Notes under the pieces: model-generated
The model's database searches: none
What the model saw: the letters and a program-made list of their open reading frames with translations, nothing else
Told to the model about the DNA's origin: nothing
Program-made: the position numbers and the translations under genes
Assembly: GCF_025567415.1 (NCBI RefSeq)
Contig: NZ_JAOQJV010000001.1
Location: forward strand, 248,001-312,000
Length of the DNA stretch: 64,000 nt
From: Claveliimonas ammoniilytica
Lineage (GTDB): Bacteria; Bacillota; Clostridia; Lachnospirales; Lachnospiraceae
Direction of reading: 5' to 3'
Part shown: piece after piece, positions 40,672 to 48,427 of the stretch
Layout: the number at the start of each line of letters is the position of its first letter
Position numbering within the stretch: the stretch's first letter is position 1

Positions 40672-40700
40672 TTGCATTTGCTTTATTCTTCTGATACAAT
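40672..40700 (+). promoter_or_regulatory. rpmB promoter
   Basis: -35 TTGCAT (40672-40677), 17-base spacer and extended -10 TGATACAAT (TACAAT at 40695-40700), 57 bases before the rpmB start. Confidence 0.75.
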
Positions 40701-40756
40701 AACTATTGTTGTGAGTCTGTATAGCAGACTATATCGGAGCGTTAGGAGGTGCAGTC

Positions 40757-40945
40757 ATGGCTAAATGTGCTATTTGTGATAAGGGTGCTCACTTTGGAAA
40801 TCATGTAAGTCACTCACATAGAAAAACACCAAAAATGTGGAAATCAAATGTAAAGTCAGTTCGTGTAAAGACTGAGAGTGGAGCTACAGAAAGAATGTAT
40901 GTATGTACTTCTTGCTTAAGATCCGGAAAAGTTGAGCGTGCATAA
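40757..40945 (+). CDS. rpmB: 50S ribosomal protein L28
   Basis: 62 residues; GTTAGGAGGTGC precedes the ATG. 'CDKGAHFGNHVSHSHRKT' is the L28 signature. It has two Cys pairs (Cys4/Cys7 and Cys50/Cys53), so it is the zinc-binding C+ form; organisms often also carry a zinc-free paralogue, not seen here. Free-standing gene with own promoter and a strong terminator. Confidence 0.98.
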   Translation: MAKCAICDKGAHFGNHVSHSHRKTPKMWKSNVKSVRVKTESGATERMYVCTSCLRSGKVERA

Positions 40946-40958
40946 TAATGGTAACACT

Positions 40959-40990
40959 AAAACCTGGATTCAGAAGAATCCAGGTTTTTT
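40959..40990 (+). terminator. Intrinsic terminator after rpmB
   Basis: AAAACCTGGATTC (40959-40971) pairs perfectly with GAATCCAGGTTTT (40976-40988), loop AGAA, with the T-run running to 40991. Classical. Confidence 0.92.
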
Positions 40991-40995
40991 TGTGT

Positions 40996-41041
40996 CACGA
41001 CGAGCCAAAGTCCGAGCTTGCTCGAGACCTTGGCGACCGTG
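40996..41041 (+). repeat. 46-bp imperfect palindrome, REP-like
   Basis: The sequence begins CACGACGAGCCAAAGTC and ends GACCTTGGCGACCGTG, with CGAGC-TT-GCTCG at its centre. The arms GCCAAAGTC/GACCTTGGC pair with one wobble and the outer CACG/CGTG close it. It follows the rpmB terminator directly and is much more GC-rich than its surroundings. This is the form of a dispersed extragenic palindrome; whether other copies exist outside the window cannot be seen. Confidence 0.5.
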
Positions 41042-41081
41042 GATAATCCCGGAATGTGCAATAATCCGTTGAAAAATTTTG

Positions 41082-41110
41082 TTGTAAATAAAAAAGAAAC
41101 AGAGTATAAT
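41082..41110 (+). promoter_or_regulatory. SigA promoter of the asp23-fakA-recG operon
   Basis: -35 TTGTAA (41082-41087), 17-base spacer and perfect -10 TATAAT (41105-41110). Confidence 0.75.
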
Positions 41111-41176
41111 ACATTTGTTAAATTATGTTTTGTAACATGAAAGACAACATTCATATAAGAATTGGAGGATATAACT

Positions 41177-41536
41177 ATGAAGGGAAGTATGAGTACGGAT
41201 CTCGGAACAATTACAGTCAGCTCTGATGTTATTGCCAAATATGCAGGTACTGTAGCTGTAGAATGCTTCGGCATTGTCGGAATGGCTGCTGTTAATATGA
41301 AAGATGGAATCTACCGCCTTCTCAAGAAAGAGAATCTTACACATGGTATTCAGGTTACTATTTCAGAAGATAATCGTATTAAGATCGATTTTCATGTAAT
41401 TGTAGCTTTCGGTGTAAGTATTTCTGCTGTTACAGAGAATTTGATCAGCAATGTTAAGTATAAAGTGGAAGAATTTACCAGAATGCCGGTCGATAAGATT
41501 AATATTTACATCGAAGGCGTCAGAGTGATTGATTAA
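41177..41536 (+). CDS. Asp23/Gls24 family envelope stress protein (YloU-like)
   Basis: 119 residues from ATG 41177 (TTGGAGGATATA before it). 'LGTITVSSDVIAKYAGTVAVECFGIVGMA' and 'DFHVIVAFGVSISAVTENLISNVKYKVEE' are the Asp23 pattern. In B. subtilis yloU precedes yloV (fakA), as here. Family members associate with the membrane and are linked to envelope homeostasis. The FakA-like gene follows 15 bases later. Confidence 0.92.
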   Translation: MKGSMSTDLGTITVSSDVIAKYAGTVAVECFGIVGMAAVNMKDGIYRLLKKENLTHGIQVTISEDNRIKIDFHVIVAFGVSISAVTENLISNVKYKVEEFTRMPVDKINIYIEGVRVID

Positions 41537-41551
41537 GGAGGAACTTCGAAA

Positions 41552-43213
41552 GTGGCTACAAAGACTATTAATGTAGATATGCTTGCCAAAATGTTCCTGG
41601 CAGGTGCACAGAATATTGAAGCAAGAAAAGAGTATATTAATGAATTGAACGTATTTCCGGTTCCGGATGGAGATACAGGTACGAACATGTCTATGACGAT
41701 CATGTCAGCGGCAAAAGAAGTAACAGCACTGGATCATCCGGATATGAAGACCCTGGCTAAAGCTATTTCTTCCGGATCACTGCGTGGAGCCAGAGGTAAC
41801 TCCGGTGTTATTCTTTCACAGCTTCTCAGAGGATTTACAAAGGTTGTGAAGGAACAGAAAGAGATTGATGTGACGGTTCTTGCTGCAGCATGTATCCGTG
41901 CGAAAGAGACTGCATACAAGGCAGTTATGAAGCCGAAGGAGGGTACGATCCTTACAGTTGCCAAGGGGATTGCAGAAAAAGCAGCGGAGATGGAGCTGGA
42001 GACAGATGATCTGGAAGTATTTATACCAGCTGTTATTGAATATGCAGAAGAAGTTCTGGCGAAAACACCAGAGATGCTTCCTGTATTAAAAGAAGCCGGT
42101 GTTGTGGATTCCGGCGGACAGGGACTGTTAGAGGTTTTGAAGGGCGGATATGATGCATTCCAGGGCAAAGAGATTGATTATTCTGCAATTACTCCAAGTG
42201 AAAGCAGTGCAGTAACTAAAATTTCTGCAGAAGCAACGGCAGATATTAAATTTGGGTACTGTACAGAGTTTATCATTCTTACAAATCGCGAATTTACAGA
42301 GAAGGACGAACAGGAATTTAAAGCATATCTGGAGTCTATCGGTGACTCTATCGTATGCGTAGCGGATGATGATGTGGTTAAGACACATGTTCACACCAAT
42401 GATCCGGGACTTGCGATCCAGAAGGCTCTTACTTATGGGCAGTTATCTCGCATGAAGATTGATAATATGCGTGAAGAACACCAGGAGAAGCTGATCAAAG
42501 ATGCTGAGAAGATGGCTCGCGCTCAGGAAGAAAAAAAGAAAAAAGAGCCGGCGAAGCCTATGGGATTCATTACCGTATCGATTGGTGATGGATTGAATGA
42601 TATTTTCCGTGAACTTGGCGCTGATTATATCATCGAAGGCGGACAGACCATGAACCCAAGTACAGAAGATATGCTGAATGCGATCGATAAGGTCAATGCA
42701 GAGACTGTATTTATCCTTCCGAATAACAAAAACATTGTTCTTGCAGCTAATCAGGCTAAGGCACTGGTTGAAGATAAGAAGATCGTGGTTATTCCAACCA
42801 AGACAGTACCGCAGGGTATTACAGCAATCATCAACTTTATGCCAGATGCAGATGCGGCGGCTAATGAAGAGGCAATGCTGGAAGCTATTCAGAATGTAAA
42901 AACCGGACAGGTTACTTATGCAGTCCGTGATACTAAGATCGACGACAAAGAGATCCATGAGGGAGACATCATGGGTATCGGTGATGCAGGTATTATAGCT
43001 GTTGGAACAGATATCCAGAATACAGCTAAGGAGATGCTTGCAGCTATGGTAGATGAGGATTCAGAGCTTATCAGTCTGTACTATGGTGAAGAGATTTCAG
43101 CTGAGGATGCGGAAAGCTTTGCGGCAGAGATTGCAGAGCTGTATCCGGATATGGATATTGATGCGCAGTTTGGCGGTCAGCCGATCTATTATTATGTAAT
43201 GGCGGTAGAGTAA
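41552..43213 (+). CDS. FakA/YloV-like kinase (DAK2 domain plus DegV-like region)
   Basis: 553 residues from GTG 41552 with AAGGAGGAAC upstream. The N-terminal DhaL-like DAK2 domain has 'VFPVPDGDTGTNMSMTI' (three Asp for Mg-ATP), 'SLRGARGNSGVILSQLLRG' and 'VVDSGGQGLLEVL'. A middle domain and a C-terminal DegV-like domain ('FITVSIGDGLNDIFRELGADYIIEGG'-type residues) follow. FakA phosphorylates fatty acids bound to FakB (DegV) proteins, feeding phospholipid synthesis. No separate FakB is in the window. It lies between asp23 and recG, the standard order. Confidence 0.92.
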   Translation: MATKTINVDMLAKMFLAGAQNIEARKEYINELNVFPVPDGDTGTNMSMTIMSAAKEVTALDHPDMKTLAKAISSGSLRGARGNSGVILSQLLRGFTKVVKEQKEIDVTVLAAACIRAKETAYKAVMKPKEGTILTVAKGIAEKAAEMELETDDLEVFIPAVIEYAEEVLAKTPEMLPVLKEAGVVDSGGQGLLEVLKGGYDAFQGKEIDYSAITPSESSAVTKISAEATADIKFGYCTEFIILTNREFTEKDEQEFKAYLESIGDSIVCVADDDVVKTHVHTNDPGLAIQKALTYGQLSRMKIDNMREEHQEKLIKDAEKMARAQEEKKKKEPAKPMGFITVSIGDGLNDIFRELGADYIIEGGQTMNPSTEDMLNAIDKVNAETVFILPNNKNIVLAANQAKALVEDKKIVVIPTKTVPQGITAIINFMPDADAAANEEAMLEAIQNVKTGQVTYAVRDTKIDDKEIHEGDIMGIGDAGIIAVGTDIQNTAKEMLAAMVDEDSELISLYYGEEISAEDAESFAAEIAELYPDMDIDAQFGGQPIYYYVMAVE

Positions 43214-43217
43214 ATAA

Positions 43218-45248
43218 ATGAATGAAAGAACAGGTATTGGCGAATTAAAGGGCATTGGAGAAAAGACAGAAAAACTTTTCCATAGGCTTGGTGTCTATAC
43301 GGTAGGAGATCTTTTGAGACATTATCCGAGAGGATATGACATATATGAAGCACCCGTGCCGATTGATGATCTTACGGAAGGCAGAATCCAGACAGTATCC
43401 GGTTTATTATCCGGAGCTGTTCAGGTATCACCGAATCGCAAAATGCCGGTTACAACTGTAAAAGTAAAGGATGCATCCGGGACTATAAAAGCAATATGGT
43501 TCCGGATGCCTTTTTTAAGGAGCACATTGGCGGCAGGTGGACCGATTATTCTGCGTGGACATGTGGTGCGGAGAAAAGATGGTCTGATCTTGGAGCATCC
43601 TGAGATCTTTTATCCGGCAGATTCTTATCAGCAGAAAATGGGTACACTGCAGCCGCAGTATCCGCTGACGACAGGACTTTCCAATAATCTTACGGTAAAG
43701 GCGGTCCGTCAGGCTGTAGAACAGCTGAATCTGACGACAGACAGGCTGCCAGAAGAACTCCGTATGAAATACGAACTGGCGGAGTACAATTATGCAATTC
43801 GCGGTATACACTTTCCAGAGGATAAAGAAGTATACTGTCGAGCAAGAGAACGGCTGGTGTTTGAAGAATTCCTGGAATTTATTCTGTCTATCCGAAAGCT
43901 GAAAGAAAATAATGAACGTATGAAAAATGATTTCGATATCATGCCAAGGAAAGAGACAGACAGACTGCTCCGGTCATTGCCGTATGAACTGACAGGTGCA
44001 CAGATGCGTGTGTGGAAGGAAATAATGCAGGATATGCAGGGGGAATACGTGATGTCGAGACTGGTACAGGGAGATGTGGGGTCCGGTAAGACGATCGTAG
44101 CGGCACTTGCTCTTCTCACTGTTGTAATGAACGGATACCAGGGAGCGATGATGGCTCCGACAGAAGTGCTCGCGAAGCAGCATTTTGAATCATTAACAGA
44201 ACTTTTTGACACCTGTCATATTTCGATAAAAACGGAACTCCTGACTGGATCAATGAAAGCAAAAGAGAAGCGGGAAGCGTATGCAAGAATTGCATCTGGA
44301 GAATCACAGATTATTCTTGGTACGCACGCATTGATTCAGGATAAGGTCGACTATCATAACCTGGCACTAGTGGTGACTGATGAGCAACATCGATTTGGTG
44401 TACGCCAGCGGGAGATATTTGCGGAAAAAGGAACAAATCCACATATTCTCGTTATGAGTGCAACACCGATTCCACGGACACTGGCAATTATTCTGTATGG
44501 TGATCTGGATATTTCAATCATTGATGAGCTTCCATCCAATCGTCTGCCGATCAAGAACTGCGTGGTAGACACCGGATATCGTGATACTGCATATCGATTT
44601 ATTAAGAATCAAATTATTGAAGGGCGGCAATGTTATATAGTGTGCCCGATGGTAGAAGAAAGTGAACATCTGGAAGTTGAAAATGTAACGGATTATGCGG
44701 TAATGCTTCAGCACGAACTGGGCAATACGATTAAGGTAGATTATCTTCATGGAAAAATGAAGCAGTCTGAAAAGGATGAGATCATGAATCGTTTTGCGGC
44801 AAACGAGATTCAGGTACTGGTATCAACAACGGTAATCGAAGTGGGGATAAATGTACCAAATGCCACAGTGATGATGGTGGAAAATGCTGAACGCTTTGGT
44901 CTTGCGCAGCTGCATCAGCTTCGTGGACGTGTGGGGCGCGGTAAATATCAGTCATATTGCATTTTTATGAGTGGTTCAAAATCAAAAGATACGAAAAAAA
45001 GATTGGAAATTCTGAATAATACCAATGACGGATTTAAAATTGCGAGTGAAGATCTGAAGCTTCGCGGTCCGGGAGATCTGTTTGGTATCCGGCAGAGCGG
45101 ACTGATGGATTTTAAGCTTGGAGATATTTATCAGGATGCAAAGCTTCTGCAATATGCATCGGAAGCAGCTGAATGGATTATGACCAATCACCAAGACTGG
45201 ATACAGGATCTGGAAAAGAACGAAAAAAATACCAGTGTAATATTATAA
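43218..45248 (+). CDS. recG: ATP-dependent DNA helicase RecG
   Basis: 676 residues, 4 bases after the FakA-like gene. N-terminal wedge/OB domain (about 1-200, 'GELKGIGEKTEKLFHRLGV'), then a superfamily 2 helicase core: Walker A 'VQGDVGSGKTIVA', motif II 'DEQHRFGV', motif III 'MSATPIPRTLAI', motifs V/VI 'TTVIEVGINVPNA' and 'QLRGRVGRG'. It rewinds stalled forks and processes D-loops. Length normal. No start RBS of note; translation is probably coupled to the gene upstream. Confidence 0.97.
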   Translation: MNERTGIGELKGIGEKTEKLFHRLGVYTVGDLLRHYPRGYDIYEAPVPIDDLTEGRIQTVSGLLSGAVQVSPNRKMPVTTVKVKDASGTIKAIWFRMPFLRSTLAAGGPIILRGHVVRRKDGLILEHPEIFYPADSYQQKMGTLQPQYPLTTGLSNNLTVKAVRQAVEQLNLTTDRLPEELRMKYELAEYNYAIRGIHFPEDKEVYCRARERLVFEEFLEFILSIRKLKENNERMKNDFDIMPRKETDRLLRSLPYELTGAQMRVWKEIMQDMQGEYVMSRLVQGDVGSGKTIVAALALLTVVMNGYQGAMMAPTEVLAKQHFESLTELFDTCHISIKTELLTGSMKAKEKREAYARIASGESQIILGTHALIQDKVDYHNLALVVTDEQHRFGVRQREIFAEKGTNPHILVMSATPIPRTLAIILYGDLDISIIDELPSNRLPIKNCVVDTGYRDTAYRFIKNQIIEGRQCYIVCPMVEESEHLEVENVTDYAVMLQHELGNTIKVDYLHGKMKQSEKDEIMNRFAANEIQVLVSTTVIEVGINVPNATVMMVENAERFGLAQLHQLRGRVGRGKYQSYCIFMSGSKSKDTKKRLEILNNTNDGFKIASEDLKLRGPGDLFGIRQSGLMDFKLGDIYQDAKLLQYASEAAEWIMTNHQDWIQDLEKNEKNTSVIL

Positions 45249-45326
45249 AACCTCCATATACTATGGGTGTAACTTAAGACAGGGTTACAGACAAACAGTA
45301 AAAGGATACAAAAGGAGGAAAATAAA

Positions 45327-45533
45327 ATGGCAAGTCGTTCAACAAACAGAACAGCAGTGCCTGAGGCAAAGGGCGCACTGGACAAATTTAAATACGAGGT
45401 AGCAAGTGAATTGGGAGTACCGCTTTCAGATGGCTACAACGGAGATTTAACATCCAGACAGAACGGATCTGTAGGTGGATATATGGTAAAAAAGATGATC
45501 GAAGAACAGGAAAAGCAGATGGCAAATAAATAA
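45327..45533 (+). CDS. Alpha/beta-type small acid-soluble spore protein
   Basis: 68 residues; AAAGGAGGAAAAT before the ATG. 'ALDKFKYEVASELGVPL' includes the germination protease site region, and 'GDLTSRQNGSVGGYMVKKMI' is the conserved DNA-binding half. These proteins coat and protect spore DNA in the A-like form and are degraded at germination. Proof that the organism makes spores. Expression from a SigG promoter would be expected; the 78-base upstream gap has no clear SigA promoter and only a poor match to SigG. Confidence 0.95.
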   Translation: MASRSTNRTAVPEAKGALDKFKYEVASELGVPLSDGYNGDLTSRQNGSVGGYMVKKMIEEQEKQMANK

Positions 45534-45547
45534 TCAGACAAATGCTG

Positions 45548-45579
45548 AAAGAGACCTCGGAAAAATCCGGGGTTTCTTT
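45548..45579 (+). terminator. Intrinsic terminator after the spore protein gene
   Basis: AAAGAGACCTCGGA (45548-45561) pairs with TCCGGGGTTTCTTT (45566-45579) with two G-U pairs, followed by GTATTTT. Confidence 0.85.
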
Positions 45580-45599
45580 GTATTTTCTGGGATTCCGTG

Positions 45600-45628
45600 T
45601 TGACATTTTTGCTACTTATTTATATAAT
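45600..45628 (+). promoter_or_regulatory. Full-consensus SigA promoter of rsmD-coaD
   Basis: TTGACA (45600-45605), exactly 17 bases, and TATAAT (45623-45628), a perfect match to the vegetative consensus, 41 bases before the rsmD start. Confidence 0.88.
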
Positions 45629-45668
45629 TAACAAGGTAAAGTATTATGTATACAAGAGGAGAAAGAAT

Positions 45669-46226
45669 ATGCGTGTTATCGGAGGACGGGCAAAGCGGTT
45701 ACAGTTGAAGACACTGGAAGGGATGGATACCAGACCGACGACAGATCGTATTAAGGAGACACTTTTTAATATGATCGATCCGTGGATTGCTGACTGTGAC
45801 TTTCTGGATCTGTTTGCCGGAAGCGGCGGAATCGGGATTGAGGCTGCCAGCCGGGGAGCGAAGGAAGTAGTATTTGTAGAGAAGAATCCTGCTGCTATGA
45901 TGATTATCCGGGAGAATCTGAAGCACACAAGCCTGGAAGATGCAGCTGTTACGATGCAGTCTGATGTGATGACTGCAATCCGTTCACTGGATGGACGAAA
46001 GCAGTTTGATTACATTTTCATGGATCCACCATATGATCACAGCCTGGAACGTCAGGTGCTGGAGCTTCTCAGAGAACATCGTATCCTGCGTGATGATGGC
46101 ATGGTGATCGTAGAGGCATCGCTTGATACATCCTTTGCATATCTGGAGGAATGTGGATTCCGCCTGGTAAAAGAAAAGATATACAAGACTAATAAGCACA
46201 TGTTTATTGAGTATCAGCAAGATTAG
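45669..46226 (+). CDS. rsmD: 16S rRNA (guanine(966)-N(2))-methyltransferase RsmD
   Basis: 185 residues from ATG 45669 (AAGAGGAGAAAGA before it). 'MRVIGGRAKRLQL' is the RsmD start, 'TRPTTDRIKETLFNM' the conserved loop, 'FLDLFAGSGGIGIEA' the SAM site and 'IFMDPPYD' the catalytic N6/N2 methylase motif. It methylates G966 of 16S rRNA. rsmD-coaD pairing is conserved across bacteria. Confidence 0.95.
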   Translation: MRVIGGRAKRLQLKTLEGMDTRPTTDRIKETLFNMIDPWIADCDFLDLFAGSGGIGIEAASRGAKEVVFVEKNPAAMMIIRENLKHTSLEDAAVTMQSDVMTAIRSLDGRKQFDYIFMDPPYDHSLERQVLELLREHRILRDDGMVIVEASLDTSFAYLEECGFRLVKEKIYKTNKHMFIEYQQD

Positions 46227-46255
46227 ATGAGACATAGATTACAGGAGGATTTTTT

Positions 46256-46741
46256 ATGAGAGCGATTTATCCGGGAAGTTTTGATCCGGTTACATTTGGA
46301 CATCTTGATATTATCTGCCGTTCATCAAAGATTGCGGACGAGTTAATTATCGGAGTATTGAAGAATAATGCAAAAAGTCCGTTGTTTTCCTTAGAAGAAC
46401 GTGTTAAAATGTTGGAAGAGGTCACAAAAGATTATCATAATGTGAAGGTTGTTCCCTTTGAGGGATTATTGGTAGATTTTGCAAAGAATATGAAGGCAGA
46501 TATTGTCGTCCGGGGATTGCGGGCGATCACAGACTTCGAGTATGAGCTGCAGATGGCGCAGACCAACCATAAGCTGGAAGAGAATGTTGAGACGATATTC
46601 CTTTCCACCAGACTGGAGTACTCTTATCTGAGTTCTACAATTGTAAAAGAAGTGGCGTCTTTTAATGGGGATATATCTCAGTTTGTACCGAAAGTGGTAG
46701 AACAGAGAATACGGGAGAAAATACAAAAAAGGAGAGTGTAA
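46256..46741 (+). CDS. coaD: Phosphopantetheine adenylyltransferase
   Basis: 161 residues; ACAGGAGGATT before the ATG. 'YPGSFDPVTFGHLDI' carries the nucleotidyltransferase (T/H)xGH motif, 'VRGLRAITDFEYELQMA' the substrate site and 'LSSTIVKEVA' the ISSTxxR/K motif. It catalyses the fourth step of CoA synthesis. Follows rsmD by 29 bases. Confidence 0.98.
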   Translation: MRAIYPGSFDPVTFGHLDIICRSSKIADELIIGVLKNNAKSPLFSLEERVKMLEEVTKDYHNVKVVPFEGLLVDFAKNMKADIVVRGLRAITDFEYELQMAQTNHKLEENVETIFLSTRLEYSYLSSTIVKEVASFNGDISQFVPKVVEQRIREKIQKRRV

Positions 46742-46744
46742 ATT

Positions 46745-47359
46745 ATGAGCAGCCGTATTGAACAGATTATTGAAGAGATTGAAGAGTATATTGATTCCTG
46801 TAAGTTTCAGCCTTTATCTACAACTAAGATCATTGTAAATAAAGATCAGCTGGATGAACTTCTTCGCGAACTGCGTATGAAGACACCGGATGAGATTAAG
46901 AGATATCAGAAGATCATTGCGAATAAAGATGCGATTCTGGCAGATGCACAGGCAAAGGCAGATAATATGATTGAAGAGGCACACATTCAGACGAATGAGC
47001 TGGTCAGCGAGCATGAGATCATGCAACAGGCATATGCGCAGGCCAATGATATTGTTACTGCGGCTACTGAGCAGGCGCAGCAGATTCTGGATAATGCAAC
47101 ACGTGATGCTAATGATATCCGTATCGGCGCTATGCAGTATACAGATGATCTCCTTGCTAACGCAGAAAGCATTATCGGTCATACACTGGACAGTTATACA
47201 GCGAAGTATGATGGACTGATCAATTCACTTCAGGAGTGTTTTGATATGGTACGTAATAATCGTTCTGAACTTGAGATTCCAGAACAGCCACAGCCGGATG
47301 CCAACGAATATGTTGAGCCGGAAGAGGACGATTTTCTTGACACGGAATTAGATCAGTAA
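46745..47359 (+). CDS. Coiled-coil protein of unknown function (often labelled V-type ATPase subunit H-like)
   Basis: 204 residues, 3 bases after coaD, so cotranscribed. Almost wholly helical: an N-terminal segment 'SSRIEQIIEEIEEYIDSCKFQ', a long Ala/Gln/Glu-rich coiled coil (about 55-150, 'ADAQAKADNMIEEAHIQTNE'), then an acidic tail ('EPEEDDFLDTELDQ'). The coiled coil recalls DivIVA-type and V-ATPase subunit E/H stalk proteins, and database names of the latter type rest on composition only. No ATPase genes are nearby. Possibly a DivIVA-like scaffold. It converges on the ylbJ-like gene, overlapping its 3' end by 7 bases. Confidence 0.8.
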   Translation: MSSRIEQIIEEIEEYIDSCKFQPLSTTKIIVNKDQLDELLRELRMKTPDEIKRYQKIIANKDAILADAQAKADNMIEEAHIQTNELVSEHEIMQQAYAQANDIVTAATEQAQQILDNATRDANDIRIGAMQYTDDLLANAESIIGHTLDSYTAKYDGLINSLQECFDMVRNNRSELEIPEQPQPDANEYVEPEEDDFLDTELDQ

Positions 47360-48309
47360 TTAATTACAATAAGATATAGATATGCCAACAGGCTGGTTAC
47401 CGTCATGGTAACCAGCTTTTCAGCTATATATGGGATCATTTTAAGTCCGGATCTTTGAATCATGGACATGGTCTGCAGAATGGAAGAGATTCCACCAAAC
47501 GAGGTCAGCGCGAGCATAATCAGATAACGGATGTTTCGCGAAATAGGGAGACCAGACAGCAGTTCAAGACCTGTAGTAATCTCAAAAGTGGACAACAGGA
47601 TAGTCTTACCAACACTGTCTGTAAGAATAATCTGATCTAACATATGCATCCATATGGATGCAAGCATCATATAAAGCGCTACCCGTATGATGGCATCGGC
47701 ACTTTCAGTAATGCTGGTATTTAAGATTGTGCCAAAGGAATGACTTGCGGGTTGCACGGATGACCCGATTGCGCAAGTCCGATATTCTTCAGAATGTATC
47801 CTGGGCTTGTGGGTATAATAGAGTCTGAACATCTGGCTGCAGAGCATCGGAGAACCTGTTAATATCAGGAAAAATGGAAGATGCAGGGCATGTTCGGGAA
47901 TATAATTGCGAAAAAGCACACCCAGAATAAACATGGGACTCATATTATTACAAAAAGAGAGCAGAAATGCACCCTCATCTGGGCTGATACGTTCGCTGAC
48001 AGTCAGGTCTGCGGTCACCTTGGCACCCACCGGATAACCGCACAGGAAACCGGCGATGACTGCAAAAGAGCCATATCCCGATACGCCTGGAAAAAGACGC
48101 ATGAAAGATTCTGTAATCCGGCTGACAAGATACACAGTGTCTGTCTGCATCATCATCTGTGTCAGGATCATAAATGGGAGAAGCGTGGGAAGCACATAGA
48201 GGTACCACAATACAAGTCCTTCCAAAGCACCGGAAATGACTGCATTTCTGTAAAACAAAAAGAGAAAAAAGACAGATAACAGCAGTGCAGAAAGAATCCT
48301 TCGCTTCAT
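47353..48309 (-). CDS. Sporulation integral membrane protein YlbJ-like
   Basis: 318 residues on the minus strand with about 8 membrane helices. The nucleoside-recognition/YlbJ pattern is visible: 'LWYLYVLPTLLPFMILTQ', 'SGYGSFAVIAGFLCGYPVGAKV', 'LLSFCNNMSPMFILG' and 'LTSFGGISSILQTMSM'. In B. subtilis ylbJ is a SigE-type sporulation gene needed for heat-resistant spores and lies just after coaD on the same strand. Here it follows coaD too, but with an extra gene between and reversed orientation. Confidence 0.87.
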   Translation of the reverse strand: MKRRILSALLLSVFFLFLFYRNAVISGALEGLVLWYLYVLPTLLPFMILTQMMMQTDTVYLVSRITESFMRLFPGVSGYGSFAVIAGFLCGYPVGAKVTADLTVSERISPDEGAFLLSFCNNMSPMFILGVLFRNYIPEHALHLPFFLILTGSPMLCSQMFRLYYTHKPRIHSEEYRTCAIGSSVQPASHSFGTILNTSITESADAIIRVALYMMLASIWMHMLDQIILTDSVGKTILLSTFEITTGLELLSGLPISRNIRYLIMLALTSFGGISSILQTMSMIQRSGLKMIPYIAEKLVTMTVTSLLAYLYLIVINY

Positions 48310-48427
48310 AGTATCACCTGATATATAAGTTATAATTAATCTATGCGTCCGGTTGCTTTTTCATGTGGAATATGACAAAATAAATGATGTTGGAGATAAA
48401 ATAACGAAGAGAGGATAGCGAGAAGAT

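Noticed and set aside
45249..45326. SigG promoter for the spore protein gene
   Set aside because: CATATACTA at about 45255 resembles a SigG -10 only loosely and no -35 lies at the right distance.
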